DNA of 64,000 bases from Agrostemma githago (GCA_958450325.1 OY288241.1:38306778-38370777), one strand, 5' to 3'; counted from the first letter of the stretch, positions 21,687-34,578 are shown. The notes: a model not told the origin generated them from the letters alone. Program-made: numbers and translations.

Positions 21687-22514
21687 ATTCGCAAGGCCAA
21701 AACCCGAGTCCTAGCCAGCAACCACCTTGGTCGTCCCTATCTAGCCACAAGCTCTAGGGACGCCCCCATCCCGACAACCATCACCGATCCACTCGGGATG
21801 GAAGTCGCCTCTGAGGAGCCTACTGCTGAAACGGCTATTGTGAAGCAACTGAAGAAGACCCGAGTTGACCTCACTATATGGCAACTTTTGGTTAGCTCAC
21901 AAGAACATCGAGAAGCGCTTACAAAGGCTCTCGATCAAGTCAAGATCGACTCTTTGGCTACCCCTGCTGAAATGGTAGCCACAGTCCTACCCCACCTAAA
22001 GGGTAAGGCCAAGGAAGGAGGCCCAATGATCACTTTCTCTGAAGTCGACTTGCCACCGTTCGGGGCCTCCCATAATCTGGCCCTTTACATCACGGTGATT
22101 TGTCGAGAGAAATACCTCCCTATGACCTTGGTCGATGACGGGTCCGCTGTGAATGTCCTTCCTCTGAGGACCGCCAAAGCCCTCGGCATTACCGAGGCTG
22201 ACTACATCCCAACGGCTCAAACCATCCAAGCCTTCGATGGGAGCCCAAAGACGGTATCTGGGGCCATAAAACTGACCATCATAACGGGCCCAATAGAAAA
22301 GGAGCTTGAATTCCAGGTGATTGATGTCACCTCATCCTTCAACTTGCTCCTAGGAAGGCCATGGATTCACGCGGTGAAAGTCGTGTCCTCCACCCTCCAC
22401 CGTAAGATCAAGGTGCCTTTGCTCAATGATGTTATTACCTTAGATGCAACCCCAATGACAGTGGCTAGCTGTAACGCCACGGCCGCACGGACCTCTGGGG
22501 GTTCGACTTTGTGA
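21687..22514 (+). CDS. Retropepsin region of element C
   Basis: Same frame as gag after the TAG; the first ATG is at 21798. The active site reads DDGSA (near 22135-22150), a common plant variant of DTGSA, with NVLPL after it and the second conserved LLGRPWIH at about 22350. Residues before the active site (QLLVSSQEHREAL) match the usual leader of Tat proteases. The frame ends with TGA at 22512-22514, and RT continues in another frame that overlaps by four bases. Confidence 0.85.
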   Translation: MRKAKTRVLASNHLGRPYLATSSRDAPIPTTITDPLGMEVASEEPTAETAIVKQLKKTRVDLTIWQLLVSSQEHREALTKALDQVKIDSLATPAEMVATVLPHLKGKAKEGGPMITFSEVDLPPFGASHNLALYITVICREKYLPMTLVDDGSAVNVLPLRTAKALGITEADYIPTAQTIQAFDGSPKTVSGAIKLTIITGPIEKELEFQVIDVTSSFNLLLGRPWIHAVKVVSSTLHRKIKVPLLNDVITLDATPMTVASCNATAARTSGGSTL

Positions 22515-24797
22515 GGATGATCGAGGAAGAGTACCTCTTTAGGCCTTACTTCACCACAAGCATTGACACAATGCTCCAAAACCTAGGGTACCTTCCGGGG
22601 GCTACCTCTCGACCCGACCTTCCAGTTGGGAAGATCATCGAGGTCCTTAAGGACGAAGACTCCCACTTTGGCCTTGGCTATGCCGCCACTCCAGGCAACG
22701 TTGTCCGAGCAGAAATCGAAAAGGCCTGCAACATCATGAAGGGTATCCACTTGAGCCCTTACAGCCCACGGTTGGCTGACTACTTTGTCACACCCGTGTT
22801 TGGGGCTATCCAGGTTGGACTGTACCAACCCAATGCTGCGCACCTCGGGACCCACTCGGCCCGGGACTGCAACTACATCCCGGAAGACGTGTTCGCCCTC
22901 ATCCAGTCTGATGAAGCTAAGGATGCTGAGCCCGCGCTGGGGCTGCTCTTCGGGGAAGACACCATAGCCCCGACCCCAAAACAAGACCTGGTCAACCTGA
23001 TTCTCTGCAGCAACAGGTTTGACCCGACCAAGCTAATCTCGGATGTTGGTTCCGAGACGGGAAACAGGGCCTGGAGGAAGACTGTCAAGTGGACTGACAG
23101 TCAAGGAAAGATCTACAAGCTGGTCACCGGAGAGGGAGACATGCCTGAGTCTGAGTCCGAGTCTGAGTCCGAGTCTGAGTCAGAGTCTGAGGTCGAGTCT
23201 AGGGAAGTCGGTGCTAGAGTCACTCCTGTAACCCCTTTCCCTTCTATCATTCCTGTTGCTGGCACTTCGGGGTCTGTCCCGAGTGCCTTACCAATTCCGC
23301 CACAGACCAATGATCAGATGGCTGCTCTCTTTGAGCTGTTTTCCAAATTTTCAATCAATAATAACAACTGTTCTGCTTACGACTTGTCTCTTTTAAATTC
23401 TGCTTTCAAAAATGTTTTATGCTATGACATTGAGAAATCCAACGAACAGGTACCCTTACCTCCACATCTGATCGAGCAGCTAGAGCAGAGGGAATCCCGG
23501 AATCCGGTAATCGAAGAAACCGAGTCCATAAACGTGGGAACAACCTTAGAGCCTCAGATACTTAAGATAGGGTTATCCTTAGATCCCGAGGAGAAACAAC
23601 AATTCATAAACCTCCTCCAAGAATTCAAAGATGTCTTCGCATGGTCCTACAAGGACATGCCGGGGATAGACCGGGAAATAGCCGAGCACCGCATACCTAT
23701 CAAAGACGGGTGCAAACCGGTCAAGCAGAAGCTTCGTCAAATGAGGCCCGAGTGGTCTCTCAAGGTAAAAGAAGAAGTCGATAAACAGTTCAAAGCTGGC
23801 TTCATACAAGTGTCCGAGTACCCGGACTGGGTGGCAAACATCGTGCCGGTTCCTAAAAAGGACGGTAAGGTGCGGGTATGCGTAGATTTTTGGGATCTTA
23901 ACAAAGCAAGCCCGAAGAATGATTTTCCATTACCACACATCGATATACTGGTGGATAACACGGCCGATCATGCCCTTCTATTATTCATGGACGGGTATGT
24001 CGAATATAATCAAATCATGATGGCGGAAGAAGATATGAGTAAGACTACCTTTACCACACCTTGGGGTACTTACTGCTATACCGTCATGCCATTCGGTCTC
24101 ATTAATGCCGGGGCAGTCAAATCCAAAGAACGGGACAGTCACATCACCGCCCTAAGAAAATTCTTCACCCGATTGCGCAAGTACAACATGAGGCTAAACC
24201 CTCAAAAGTGCAGTTACGGGGTAACGTCAGGCAAATTACTGGGTCATATCGTTAGCCAATGAGGTATCGAGGTCGACCCAGCTAAAATCATAGCCATTAC
24301 CGAGATGCAAGCTCCTAAAACCGAAAAAGAAATAAGGGGATTTCTCGGGAAAGTCCAGTATATTAGTCGATTCATTTCCAAACTAACCATGGTGTGTGAA
24401 CCAATTTTCAAGAAACTGAAAATAGGGGAACGGATACTATGGGACGACAAGTGCCAAGCTTCTTTCGACAAGATCAAGGAAATTCTGTCTGCTCCACCAG
24501 TCTTAATGCCGCCTCAGCCCGGTTTGCCTCTGTCGTTATACCTAACAACGACCGAGACAGTCATGGGGGCTATGCTGGCTCAGACGGTTGACTCCGAAGA
24601 AAGAGACATCTATTACATCAGCAAGAAGTTTTTAGAGTATGAATGCAAGTATACCATGCTCGAAAAGACGTGCTTGGCTCTAGTCTGGGCCTCTAAGAAG
24701 CTTCGACACTATATGCTCAGTTACGAGGTCCATGTTCTATCAAAGATGGATCCGATCAAATACCTCTTCGAAAAACCCATCCTCAATGGCCGAATTC
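22511..24797 (+). pseudogene. RT and RNase H region of element C, catalytic motif deleted
   Basis: An N-terminal spacer of 350 residues with an (SE)n run near 23150-23195 precedes RT. RT blocks are visible: KQKLRQMRPEW, VPVPKKDGKVRVCVDF, LNKASPKNDFPLPHI, and MPFGLINAGA. After NAGA the sequence jumps straight to VKSKERD, so about 25-30 residues holding the YVDD active site are missing at about 24114, without loss of frame. A TGA at 24260-24262 then replaces a probable CGA. The frame continues (24263-24797) through FLGKVQYISRF and an RNase H start, then shifts frame near 24797. This RT cannot be active. Confidence 0.9.
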
Positions 24798-26703
24798 TAG
24801 ATGGACTCTAATGTTGGCAGAGTTCGACCTAAAATTTGTGCCATTAAAGGCCATTAAGGGACGGGTGGTAGCTGAATTCCTCGCTGACAGCCCGGTAACC
24901 GAAGAAGGACACACCGACACCTGGTCCTTCCCAGGCGAAGATATTTTCCATACCGATGCTGAAACGTGGGATTTATACTTCGATGGAGCATCTAATTTTC
25001 GAGGGTTCGGAGTCGGGATCCTCCTAATCTCACCAAGAGGGGAGCATACTCCCGTCTCCATCAAACTGGACTTCGATGTTACCAACAATGCAGCAGAATA
25101 CGAAGCATGCATTTACGGGCTACAAGCCGCCGCCAATCTGGGGATCACAAATCTCCGGGTACATGGTGACTCATCCTTGGTCATTAACCAAGCACTGCAA
25201 AAATGGAAGACTCGGAATGCTAATCTCGTGGCCTACCAGGCACGAGTAAGGGATCTCGAGAAACAATTCCAGAAGGTAGAATACATATACCTGCCTCGGG
25301 AAGAGAATCAGTTTGCGGATGCACTTTCAAAATTGGCATCTCTATTAAATATTCCCGACCACGTGACCAGTATGCCAATTTGCGTTGAAAGACGGTCCGA
25401 GCCGGCATATATTCACGATATTGAAGACATTGAGATAACTGATCCCGAACCATGGTACCAGGCTGTGTTAAAGTACCTGACAAACGGAGAATATCCTCCC
25501 GGGACGGAAGGTCGAGCCAAGAAAGCCTTACGAAGGCTAGCCACTCAGTTCATCCGTACCGATGACGGGCAACTATACAAAAAGACGGCACAAGGGGCTC
25601 TTCTCCTTTGTGTTGACAAGTATAAGGCTGAGAAGGTTATGGCAGAAGTACATGATGGTGAAAACGGCCCACATATGAATGCCCACATGCTGGTCCGAAA
25701 AATCATGAGGCTTGGTTATTACTGGAATACTATGGAGGCCGACTGCCAGTTATATGTCAAACATTGTCATAACTGTTAAATCTTCGGCAATGTGCAACAT
25801 ATGCCGTCATCTTTGCTCTATACCATGACGTCACCCTGGCCGTTCTCAACATGGGGTATCGACATAATCGGGAAAATAAATCCCTCTGGTACTGGTGGGC
25901 ACTGCTTTATTTTAGTAGCTATCGACTATTTCACCAAGTGGGTCGAGGTTGAGTCATATCGCATTCTCAATGCTAAGCATGTCGCCAAGTTCATTCAGAA
26001 CAAGATAATATGCCGATACGGAATTCCTTATGAGTACATCAGTGATCACGGAACTCATTTCCAAGCTGAGACCGCAGCCTTACTGACCAAATATAAAATT
26101 CAAAGGCACACGTCCTCGCCTTACCGTCCCCAGACGAACGGAGCAGTAGAAGCGGCCAATAAAACTATTGTCACCATACTCAAAAAGATGGCTGATAATT
26201 ACCGAGATTGGCCCGACAATATATCTTTCGCCCTATGGGGGTACCAGACGTCAATTCGCACCGCAACCGGGGCAACACCATATTATCTAACCTATGGGAT
26301 GGAAGCAGTCCAGCCCGTCGAGTTGGAGGTACCGTCCCTCAGAATTCTGCTAGAAAGCCAAGTACCCGAGGCTGACTGGGTTCGAGCGCGGTATGACTCG
26401 TTGGTTTTACTAGATTAACGTCGAAATCGTGCCCTCAACAATATCCAAATCTACCAGAAGAGGATCCAACGGGCCTTCAACAAAAGGGTAAGGCCCAGAA
26501 ACATTAAATAAGGGGATCTAGTCCTTAAGTCTATTCGAGCTTTACTACCGGTTGACCCAAGGGGAAAATTGAAACCCAACCGGGCTTGTCCATATCTGGT
26601 GAAGAAAATACTATCAGGGGGAGCAGTGATGCTGACGGACCTGGACGGGAATGAGTTCGTCAATCCAACCAACCTGGACCAGCTGAAGCGTTACTACCCT
26701 TAG
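24797..26703 (+). pseudogene. Archaeal-type RNase H and integrase of element C with stops
   Basis: The second RNase H carries YFDGAS, NNAAEYEA, HGDSSL and FADALSK (about 24970-25335). The integrase zinc region ends HCHNC at 25777; the next codon is TAA (25777-25779 region) where Gln is expected. The DDE core follows from 25792: GIDIIG, ISDHGTHF and AVEAANK supply the three acidic residues. TAA stops at 26416 and about 26507 interrupt the C-terminal tail, which ends with a KRYYP motif and a TAG at 26701-26703. All stops keep the frame, so they arose by point mutation after insertion. Confidence 0.88.
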
Positions 26704-27281
26704 CCATTTCTCAATGTCATTAGCAAAATTTACCAAAATCTTTTACAAAAAGCAAGTCAATGAGCTAGAATTATTTATTCTACTATCACAAAACATCTTG
26801 AACCATTAGTCTTGGTGTAATTCGAGATTGCAAATTTACTAAGCCTGAACTACGTTTGGTTTGATTCTGCTAATTGCGGATACGTAGGCAGCCCCTCAAA
26901 AGGGCACAACCAATGCAATCGAGAAATGACAGGAACGGTTTAATAATAAACTTTTTTATTAATTCAAAAAAAACCCGATAAACTCGGGAAATTACAAAAT
27001 GCAGGAATTCAAAAAAAACACAAAAAAACACACGACCAAAAATAGTAATAATACTTAAATAGTAATAAAGCTGAAGGACTCGGCATTCAGGGCATCTTGC
27101 CCTTCCCCTTGTCCTTAGCCTCCTTAGCCGTCCACTGGCGACGACGCGGAGGGGAGCGTTCCCGAATCACCACGGGAACCTCTCTGGCTCGGGCTCGCCC
27201 GTTTGAGCCCGAATCCTCCATCACCTCGATAGGCGCAAGTCGGGCCCTCACGGGCTCAGGAAGCCGGTCACGCGGACCCAG
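26704..27281. other. Convergent spacer between pol and antisense ORF of C
   Basis: No gene. AT-rich, with A/T runs around 26940-27030. It lacks the tandem array that fills the same gap in element E. Confidence 0.6.
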
Positions 27282-28765
27282 TCAGTCCCGGGCCGCCAGC
27301 CTGGGCCCGAGGCGTATCTCCAAATCAGTCTGGGGGCTTGGCCGCCCCCGTTTGCTGCTAGAACCGACCTCCTTTGATCGAGTCTTAGTTTGTGACTTGA
27401 GACCCGATTCTTCCCGGACTACAGCTTCAGAAACATCTCCCCCAACGAAGAGGTCCCTGTTATCTTTCGCCGTCTCGCGACGAAGCAGTTCAAAGGCCTC
27501 ATCAAGCTTCAAGGCCTTGCGAGCTTCCTCGGACTCCTCGGAAGTCCATTTCTGGTAAGCCCTTGAAACCCAAGCGGATTGGCAAGGGCTGGGTATAGTC
27601 CATGTAGAACGAGTGAACCATCTTTGCAACCAGGTGTCGCACGTAGCGTCCGTCAGTTGGAGCGAGACGCTGATAATGGCTTCAGTCTCGGGGATGCGCT
27701 GAGACAAACCAAACTGCCTCAGGATGCGGTCCGGGTAAATGTGAACTGTCCAGTCAAGGGACAGAATCACCAAATAGCGAGCTTGGTCTCTCTTGGCCAG
27801 CCCCGTCAGCTTAGAAAGGAACCACCAAGCAACGGTCCACCTCATGAAGGGGCCCCCGTGGAACACTAGCTCCTCATCCCAGTAAGCTCGGTTTATGTGA
27901 TGACTCGAGCTTATCCGCCGCCTTCGGGAGCTAATCTGACTGCTCCGATAGTTGGAAATACTCGGAGGGGGCTCTATGATTGATAGCCGCTCCGACAGCC
28001 ATATCTGAAAAAAAAGTACACGAATTTTATAAGCAACGGAAGGGTTCGCCAGAGGCCACTCGATCGGGTAACTTACGAACTTCAAGGATTTCGCGTAAAA
28101 AAAAACGCGCGAGATGTATACCTGCAAAATACGGGTACTCCCCGTCAGTTGTCGGGTTGGGTCAAGTTGCCTAGCATCCAGACCCATGATAATCTCCCCA
28201 GTGGCTAGCCAAGCAGGGCTATGACCAGTCTCCATCTGATCAACCACTCCAATCAACCTAATTTGACCCCTGCACGAGTCAAGTTTCATCAGCCCTTCAA
28301 AGACGTAACAGTGCAGCATGCAAAAGGCGAACGCCCTACGCCTGTGAGCAGGGGTGGCCCTCACATCCCGGCTATTCATAAACTTGTCGGCCAGGTCGAA
28401 TAGGGAAACAGTATCTCCCTGCACCATCCGATCTGTCTCGGCATGAGACAGACCCAAGAATTCCCTTAGCCTCCTCCTCGGGTCCGGGTAGAACGAGGGA
28501 GTAGCAAGCTGAACAACTGGGCTCCAACCACCTATGGCTGCGATCTCCTCGGGAAGAGGGCATATCTCTCCCCGCGGGAACGCGAAGACGTGATGGGTAG
28601 TATATCCCAAAACGACAGACAGGCGTCCAAGAAGTGTGGGTCAATTATCAGTCGTTGGAGGGGAAACAGACTGACAATTCCCATCTGGGTCAGCCGAATC
28701 TTCTCCTCGTCCCGGAAGTATTGGGACCAGGCAAGAAGCATGGCGGTCAAGTGATCGATACCCAT
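27282..28765 (-). pseudogene. Antisense extra ORF of element C (DUF7745-like)
   Basis: The likely start is the ATG at 28765 (MGIDHL). The first 50 residues end in a CLSFWD motif; near 28605 the frame shifts, and it continues with HHVFAFPRGE and LPEEIAAIGGW. These motifs match the plant family called DUF7745, common in retroelement-derived genes. The rest (about 440 residues) includes LGLSHAETDRM, an Arg/His-rich helix and an FQIWLSERL segment, then a charged Arg/Ser-rich tail. It reads towards pol, like the antisense ORF of E, but the proteins look unrelated. Function unknown. Confidence 0.75.
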
Positions 28766-28903
28766 GACAGAAGTTTCTAACTTTCTTGAAAGTCTAAAAG
28801 ATTTTGAGAAGTATAAAAGAGAATTTGAGTTAGGATGCAAAAAGCTGAAGCAGGGAGACCTATATTTATAATAGGAAACCTCACCTGCAACCCTAACTGC
28901 CAT

Positions 28904-29454
28904 GCCTCCTCAGCAGACCTGGGCCCTATGCGCGCGCAAGCCTGATTTCAAACAAGAAACCCAGAATAGGAATCAAGTTGTCCCGAGCTTTCCTAAAAAT
29001 TTCCTAAAATTTTCTGTGACAAAAAAAATTGTGATAACGTTCTTCTCAAAAATTGTGGCATTTTCAAAAATTTCAGTATCTTTCCTCCCCGGCGCGAGTC
29101 AGTGTTTTGCCTATGTGTTACATACAAATTGTTATGTGTCAGCATACAGGTACACTCCAGACTTCAGAAGCAAGTCTCCACAAAGCTATTTTATCCCCCC
29201 AGCATAGTCGGTGATTCCTCCGAAATGCTACATCCAAGGCAGGATGTGTCGGCATACAGGTACACCTACATCCCCAAAGGCAATTTTGACTCCCCACGGA
29301 GCTACCATCATCAGGACAGGTATGATCCTCTGCTTATGGCTGGCGAGCCCTTCACGCAAGTCTACTGGACTATAAACGACCCGACCGGAAAGCTGCCAGG
29401 TCGTAATCTACGATTGGCCTGGTAGCTACTCCGACTTTCGCCTTGTCCAAGCCT
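28904..29454. other. 3' noncoding region of C with a two-copy repeat
   Basis: The phrase GCATACAGGTACAC with TGTC before it appears at about 29137 and 29247, each followed by related text, a diverged direct repeat of about 110 bases. No convincing gene; the small ORFs at 28902-29425 overlap the repeat. Confidence 0.5.
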
Positions 29455-29472
29455 CAGTCAGAGTGGGGGCTC
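29455..29472 (+). promoter_or_regulatory. Polypurine tract of element C
   Basis: CAGTCAGAGTGGGGGCTC directly precedes the 3' LTR; the purine core AGAGTGGGGG primes second-strand synthesis in such elements. Confidence 0.7.
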
Positions 29473-31757
29473 TGTAGACACCCGCATTTTGACTGCCAGG
29501 TGTCTATGGTAGTCTCCGACAAACACCCGATAATGATCGGACGCAAACGTGACTTGGTATACTCGGATTTGGGCTCAGAGTCAATAATATCCGGCATGGA
29601 CTTTTAGCAGAGTAATAATCTCACAAAACAGACCCCAAATTCAGGCCCAGTGGGTCGTTCCGAGCAAAATAAGACAAATTTAGGCCAAAACCGACACCAA
29701 AAATAAATCCCGTCTTTTAGCGACCGGGTCAAGACCCGGTCAAGGACGAACCCGTCACACAAATCAGCCCAATTCACCTTCTAGAAACTGGCTCCCAAAT
29801 CAGAATTCAAAAAGCTAATCAAATCAAAAGTCAACCCTTCCTAAATTAACTCAACTCACCCAACTCACTCACTCTATAAATACCGAAGGCACACACACAC
29901 ACATATACACACCATAACTCACGTTCATCCTCGATACTCCGGCGTTCCGTCGCTATTTACGAGTCTATTTCCGAGGCCTATACCAAGCATGTATGTTGAG
30001 GGTGTCCTAAACCCCATTTCGATCCTTACTACTTTGTTTCTATTTACATTTTCGCGTTATTTATATTATAACTATACTAGTATTATAATTCTAACTTTTA
30101 ACATAATGCTAACATTTTAATTTCTCGTATACTAACTTTATCTTTTCGTTATTAACACTATCATACCGCGTATATATATATACTAATACTAAAATTCGGT
30201 TTCAAATACGTTTGACTATGATGATCGCCTAAAGTCCATCTAATCCCTTTACGAGTAATGACGGAGGTGGAGCCCTTTCGAGGAGCCCCGCCCCAATGTT
30301 CTCAAGGGCGTGATGTGATTGCAATCAGTCATAGTTGAACGCATTCGATCCCATTTCAATTAGTACGAAACCCGTTGACACGAAAACCGACATCACATAA
30401 TCCGGAAGGATTAGTTTCGATGTCGTGACGTAGAGGGATGCATTTCGTTACTAATTCAAAATTCCTAATCTAGCAAAAACATAAATCGAGTAAATAAACC
30501 CACATTGGCACGTGATTATAAAAATTGACGATTTTTCGACAAATAAAAAATACCCGACCAGACCCCCATGCGAGTCGCACGCCGGTCAGGCGACTCGCAG
30601 GGAGGCATGTTTGGCCGAGCTCCGTTTCTCGTTTTCTCGACTTTCTACCCTTTTCGGTCCTTACATTGATATGCGACTTTCGCGACATATTCCCATATTT
30701 CAAGGCTCATTTTTTTTACGACTTTTAGTCAACGCGTGTAAAGACCATCACGTGAAACCATTTTTTCTAAAACTCATGCACATCGACACTTAAATCGACT
30801 TTGATCGACAGTCTCGCACTATTAATTTTGTGTCGACAACTCTTTAGTCGTATCCGATACATAATTAATTTAGACTCCATTTCTCGATGTGATAAGTCGG
30901 GACAAGACATCGAGGTTTGAGATCGGGTTAGAATCACGCCTAGGTCTCGAACCTCCGTCCTTTAATTAATATGCAATATAATGCGTAATTAATTAAGGTT
31001 CGTCCGTCTAGCTAATTCACGATCTAGTGAACATTTATTATATACGGGTCTTTGTCGAGTCGTGTATTCTATTTATCACTTTTCTTATTTAGTTTATTAT
31101 TTCTTCTAATCGTTATAATAATCGTTGTATTGTGAATTCCGGGTTGTATTTCCGCCCGTGTAACTTGTACGTTATTTATTTTCGAGTTTTATTTATTTAC
31201 TTGCTTATCGCTTTATAAATGAACCTCGCATGCTAAATCACTTCGACCATAATTAGATGCATTAAATGACGTAATTCACATATAATTCACATGCTTACCC
31301 CGAAAACGCTGTTTGCATATCATTTTATCATTTTACTAACGCGCGTACACGAACACGAACGGTGTCTTAGTAGAGGCCGCCATGTGCGGGCGGGGTTGGG
31401 TGTCCTTAGTGGGCTTCCCAACACGTACCCTCACCCCTTACTCAGAACCTCGGTTTCCGGATGCCCGAAACTGTTGGCGCACGAGAGTCATTTTATATAC
31501 GAAAGCCAGTGTAAACGGTATCGGTATAATATTGCAAAGGGACGAGCCCCGTGAACTCTGAAATCGTAGTGGGCTTACTTTGTGTATAGCCCATGACGAC
31601 ATAGAGTGCGCTCGTATGGTTCCGAATAACCACAAAATTCGGTGGCGACTCCATTTTGACTTAAATTTTGAACCCGAGAACAATCTCACCACGAGATTCA
31701 TTCGCCTACCCAAACCCGCGCGTGGCCGCGTCGGGGTGGACCTACGTCATGTCCACA
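29473..31757 (+). mobile_element. 3' LTR of element C
   Basis: 2285 bp, same ends as the 5' LTR. It lacks the 160 bases that follow the TATA box in the 5' copy (breakpoint at about 29882). Followed by ACATA. Confidence 0.96.
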
Positions 31758-32736
31758 ACATACACTTTTCGGAGCCAACGAAGTGAAGGAACGATCACTC
31801 GATGCCTTGGATTCAACCCCGAGACCTTGGGACCCAATCCCAAGCCTCTAAGACCCGATCCCGAGTCCCGAGAATCGATGAGAAGTCCATGTGAAGCAAG
31901 GAGGGACCAAAAGGATCATATTGGAGGCCTACAAGACTCATCCCCGACGGGTATGACCTCAACCCGTCCGGGATGAAGTGCACAAAAGAGGAGCTGTTGT
32001 TTTGAGGCCTTCCCGACCGGGACCGATCCTTCCCGACCAGGACCAAACCTTCCCGACCGGGATGAACCCAATTCAGGCCCGCGTCACTTGTTTCTTCCTC
32101 CTTTGCATTGTAACCCTATAAATACCCCTTCTCTTGTATTCCTAGGTTATGTTAGACACTACCCACTAAACCCTAGACTATTTTAGGTTAGATTAGCATA
32201 GATTAGTGTAGATTAGTCGGTAATTAGTCTTTAATCATAGATTAATGCTTGTAATTTGGGAATTCTTCAAGATCTCCACCAAGCTTGACAAACTTGGATG
32301 TTTGTTTTGGGTTTTTCTCATTTATGCAAGTTTCCTTCTTCCATTCATCTTGTTAGTAGGTATAATCTTCTTTTCCTTTCTCTTAATCTTGTTCTTTCAT
32401 TAAAGTTTGAATCTTTGTTGTGTGGATTGCTCATAGTTCATAGTTCTTGTTAGTTTCATTATGCTAGTTTGGTTGTTTGAATGGATTTCTCTTCTTAGTG
32501 TTAGTTTTAGTATAGATATGTTAGAGTAGTATCTTGCTTGGGTTAGTAAGGTGATTAGGGTGTTAATTGGATGATTAAGGGATTGTTGGAGGTGTTGGTG
32601 GAAGATTTGGGTTTCTTCTTGGTTTGATGCATGGTACATGTTTGTTGAAATGCTTGAATGACTTGTATGCATATGCTTGTTTTTCTTGACTTTCTCTTGT
32701 GGGTGATAGTTTGTTCGTGGGTTTGGTTCCCTCACT

Positions 32737-32901
32737 AAGTTGCGAGAGCCCGGCGAGGACGAACCCTAGGTCGGTCTAAGTTGCGAGAGCCCGGATGCGA
32801 CCTAGGCCCCGATATCACGCTAGTAACCCCGTTTGTCGTTTGTGTCACCAAGGTGGGTTTTAGGTGGAACCTCTAGGTGAGTCTAAGTTGCGAGAGCCCG
32901 G
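32737..32901 (+). repeat. Three spaced copies of a 17-mer in LTR B
   Basis: AAGTTGCGAGAGCCCGG at 32737, 32778 and 32885, each followed by related text on CCTAG, downstream of the LTR TATA box at 32117-32124. They would lie in the transcribed R/U5 part. Upstream, at about 32010-32065, CCTTCCCGACCGGGA is also used three times. Confidence 0.8.
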
Positions 32902-33202
32902 ACTATACCTAGATTACCCTACTACCTCCTTCACTCTAGCTCTTCCTCGACCATTCCGTTACCCCTTTGACCCCGACCTAATCCTAGCCCGTTTCCTTTG
33001 ATTGTTTTCTTGCTTTAGACCTAGCTTAGTCCTAGTCTCCCCCTCCTTAGATTAGCTCGTCTCGAACCTAGTCCTAGACCGTAGCATACCTTCGTCCGAC
33101 CTCCCGTCCCTGTGGATTCGACCCGACTTGACCTAGCTACCCTAGTTAGGTTAGTTGGTTTTTTTATTTGGTGGCGGGATCCACGACAAATCCCTCCCAT
33201 CA

Positions 33203-33680
33203 CCTACCCTCATCGGGTACCGGACTTAGTAAACCCTCGAGCAACATACAAGCCTGTGTATCTAGAAGAGATCTTTGGAAGCGCATATCACGATGTAAAG
33301 GAGGTTACGAGGCTAATTTATCCTTTGCCTCCAAAATCCGTAACCCCGCAATTCGCTATTTTTGCGAGATGCTCTCCCACTGCTTGTTACCCTCGGCCGC
33401 TAATATTTATACTCTTAATGTGTGTGTCCTGCAATTGATTTGTGACTCTTTGTTGGGTAACCCTAACCCTTTAGACCTACCACTTGTCGTGGCGTTGCAT
33501 TTCCACCGTATCATTGTCACCCAACGCCCCTCCTTAGATTGTGGAGGTCTTGTGACAGTAATTGCGAACAAATTGGGTTATTCGACCGACCACCTCACCC
33601 CACTAGACGATTCCATATGGCTTGACGAGGCCTATTTTCTGACTTGGATTTTTCATGTACCTCATCAGCGCCTCGTCTAA
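33203..33680 (+). pseudogene. Env-like ORF of Athila A, part 2
   Basis: After the duplicated CCTAC the frame picks up in the same phase as part 1. The motif SKIRNPAIRYFCEML and the later GGLVTVIANKLGY block are typical of the Athila ORF downstream of pol. The whole ORF without insertions would be about 290 residues, with a stop at 33678-33680; the next 400 bases hold only degenerate traces. Its function (env-like or other) is not established. Confidence 0.78.
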
Positions 33681-34578
33681 ATTAGGCGTGGAAGAGCTTT
33701 AATAGTTCCGAACACACACCGAACCACTATCCTTGTTCACCACAATTGGGATCTACCCTTAGGTCCCGGTGAATTTCGACTGACCAAGACTGAGTCGGGA
33801 GTATGCACACTACGAATTACCCGAAGGTCGTACAATCTATGACCTTTGTGAGATTGAATCCGACTTTGCCCTCTCGCTTGGCGACGGTCCGGAGGAGTTT
33901 TCTCCTGAGCCATCCTCCGAGGGTATACCATTTTTCTATGGGTCTCCTAGCGCTTCATTTGCATTGGACAATCACTCAAACTAGACCCTCTCCCGGAGTC
34001 GGTGGTGTGTGTGTGTGTGTGTTGTGTATTTGTGTGTGGGTTGGGTCACTGAGTCTTTAATCATCTATAATTGCATGTCCTTTGGTTGATTCCGTTCTTA
34101 TTCCTTTTATCCTATTGTCATTGTGATTGATTTATCTCTTACATAACTTTGCAAGCTGTCCCATTGTTCGATTCTTGCGGCCAAAGCGGCCTTGGTATTG
34201 CTCCCGGTCATTAGGCGATGTGATTACGCCATTGACCTTTTGAAAATCCAAATTTTTCCCATTTTCTCGAATTTTTCTTAATCCGGGCTAGGTGATGTGA
34301 CTACACCTACACCCACTTTTCATCTTTTCTTTTAATTTCTTTTGTTTTATTTTATTCTCATTTTCTTAGTCACTTGGCTAGGGCTTAGGTGATGTGATTG
34401 CACCTAGACCCGCCACCCTTTTATCATGTTCTTTCTTTTGTTTTCTTTCTTCAAAAATTTTCGAAAAATCCAAAAACACCTGAAAAATTATAAAAATCCA
34501 AAAAGATTTTTCTTATTTTTCTTTTTTCGTCTTTTTCGATCTTCCCCTACTCGTACATTGAGGACAATGCATAGTTTT

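Larger units (their letters stand above)
16744..31757 (+). mobile_element. Structurally complete Tat-type Ty3/gypsy element C
   Basis: The 15,014-bp element is bounded by TGTAGACACCCG and GTCCACA. The target duplication ACATA is at 16739-16743 and 31758-31762. Order: 5' LTR, primer site, gag, protease, RT, second RNase H, integrase, antisense ORF, polypurine tract, 3' LTR. A lineage-typical archaeal RNase H places it in Tat. Its pol carries several stops, two frameshifts and loss of the RT active site, so it is inactive in cis. Confidence 0.96.
16580..33202 (+). mobile_element. Solo Athila-type LTR B, split by element C
   Basis: It begins TGATAAGTGTAG at 16580 and ends CCCATCA at 33202. The 5 bases CCTAC occur at 16575-16579 and 33203-33207, a clean target duplication. 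Without C its length is about 1.6 kb (16580-16743 plus 31763-33202). A TATA box lies at 32117-32124. The last part, with GTCCCTGTGGATTCGACCCGACTTG, parallels the end of the LTR of A (GTCCCTGAGGATCGATCCCGACTTG), so B is Athila-type. No internal region remains, which points to LTR-LTR recombination. The ORF across 31668-31976 is not a gene. Confidence 0.92.

Noticed and set aside
31668..31976. ORF of 102 codons
   Set aside because: Runs across the end of C into LTR B; a chance frame.
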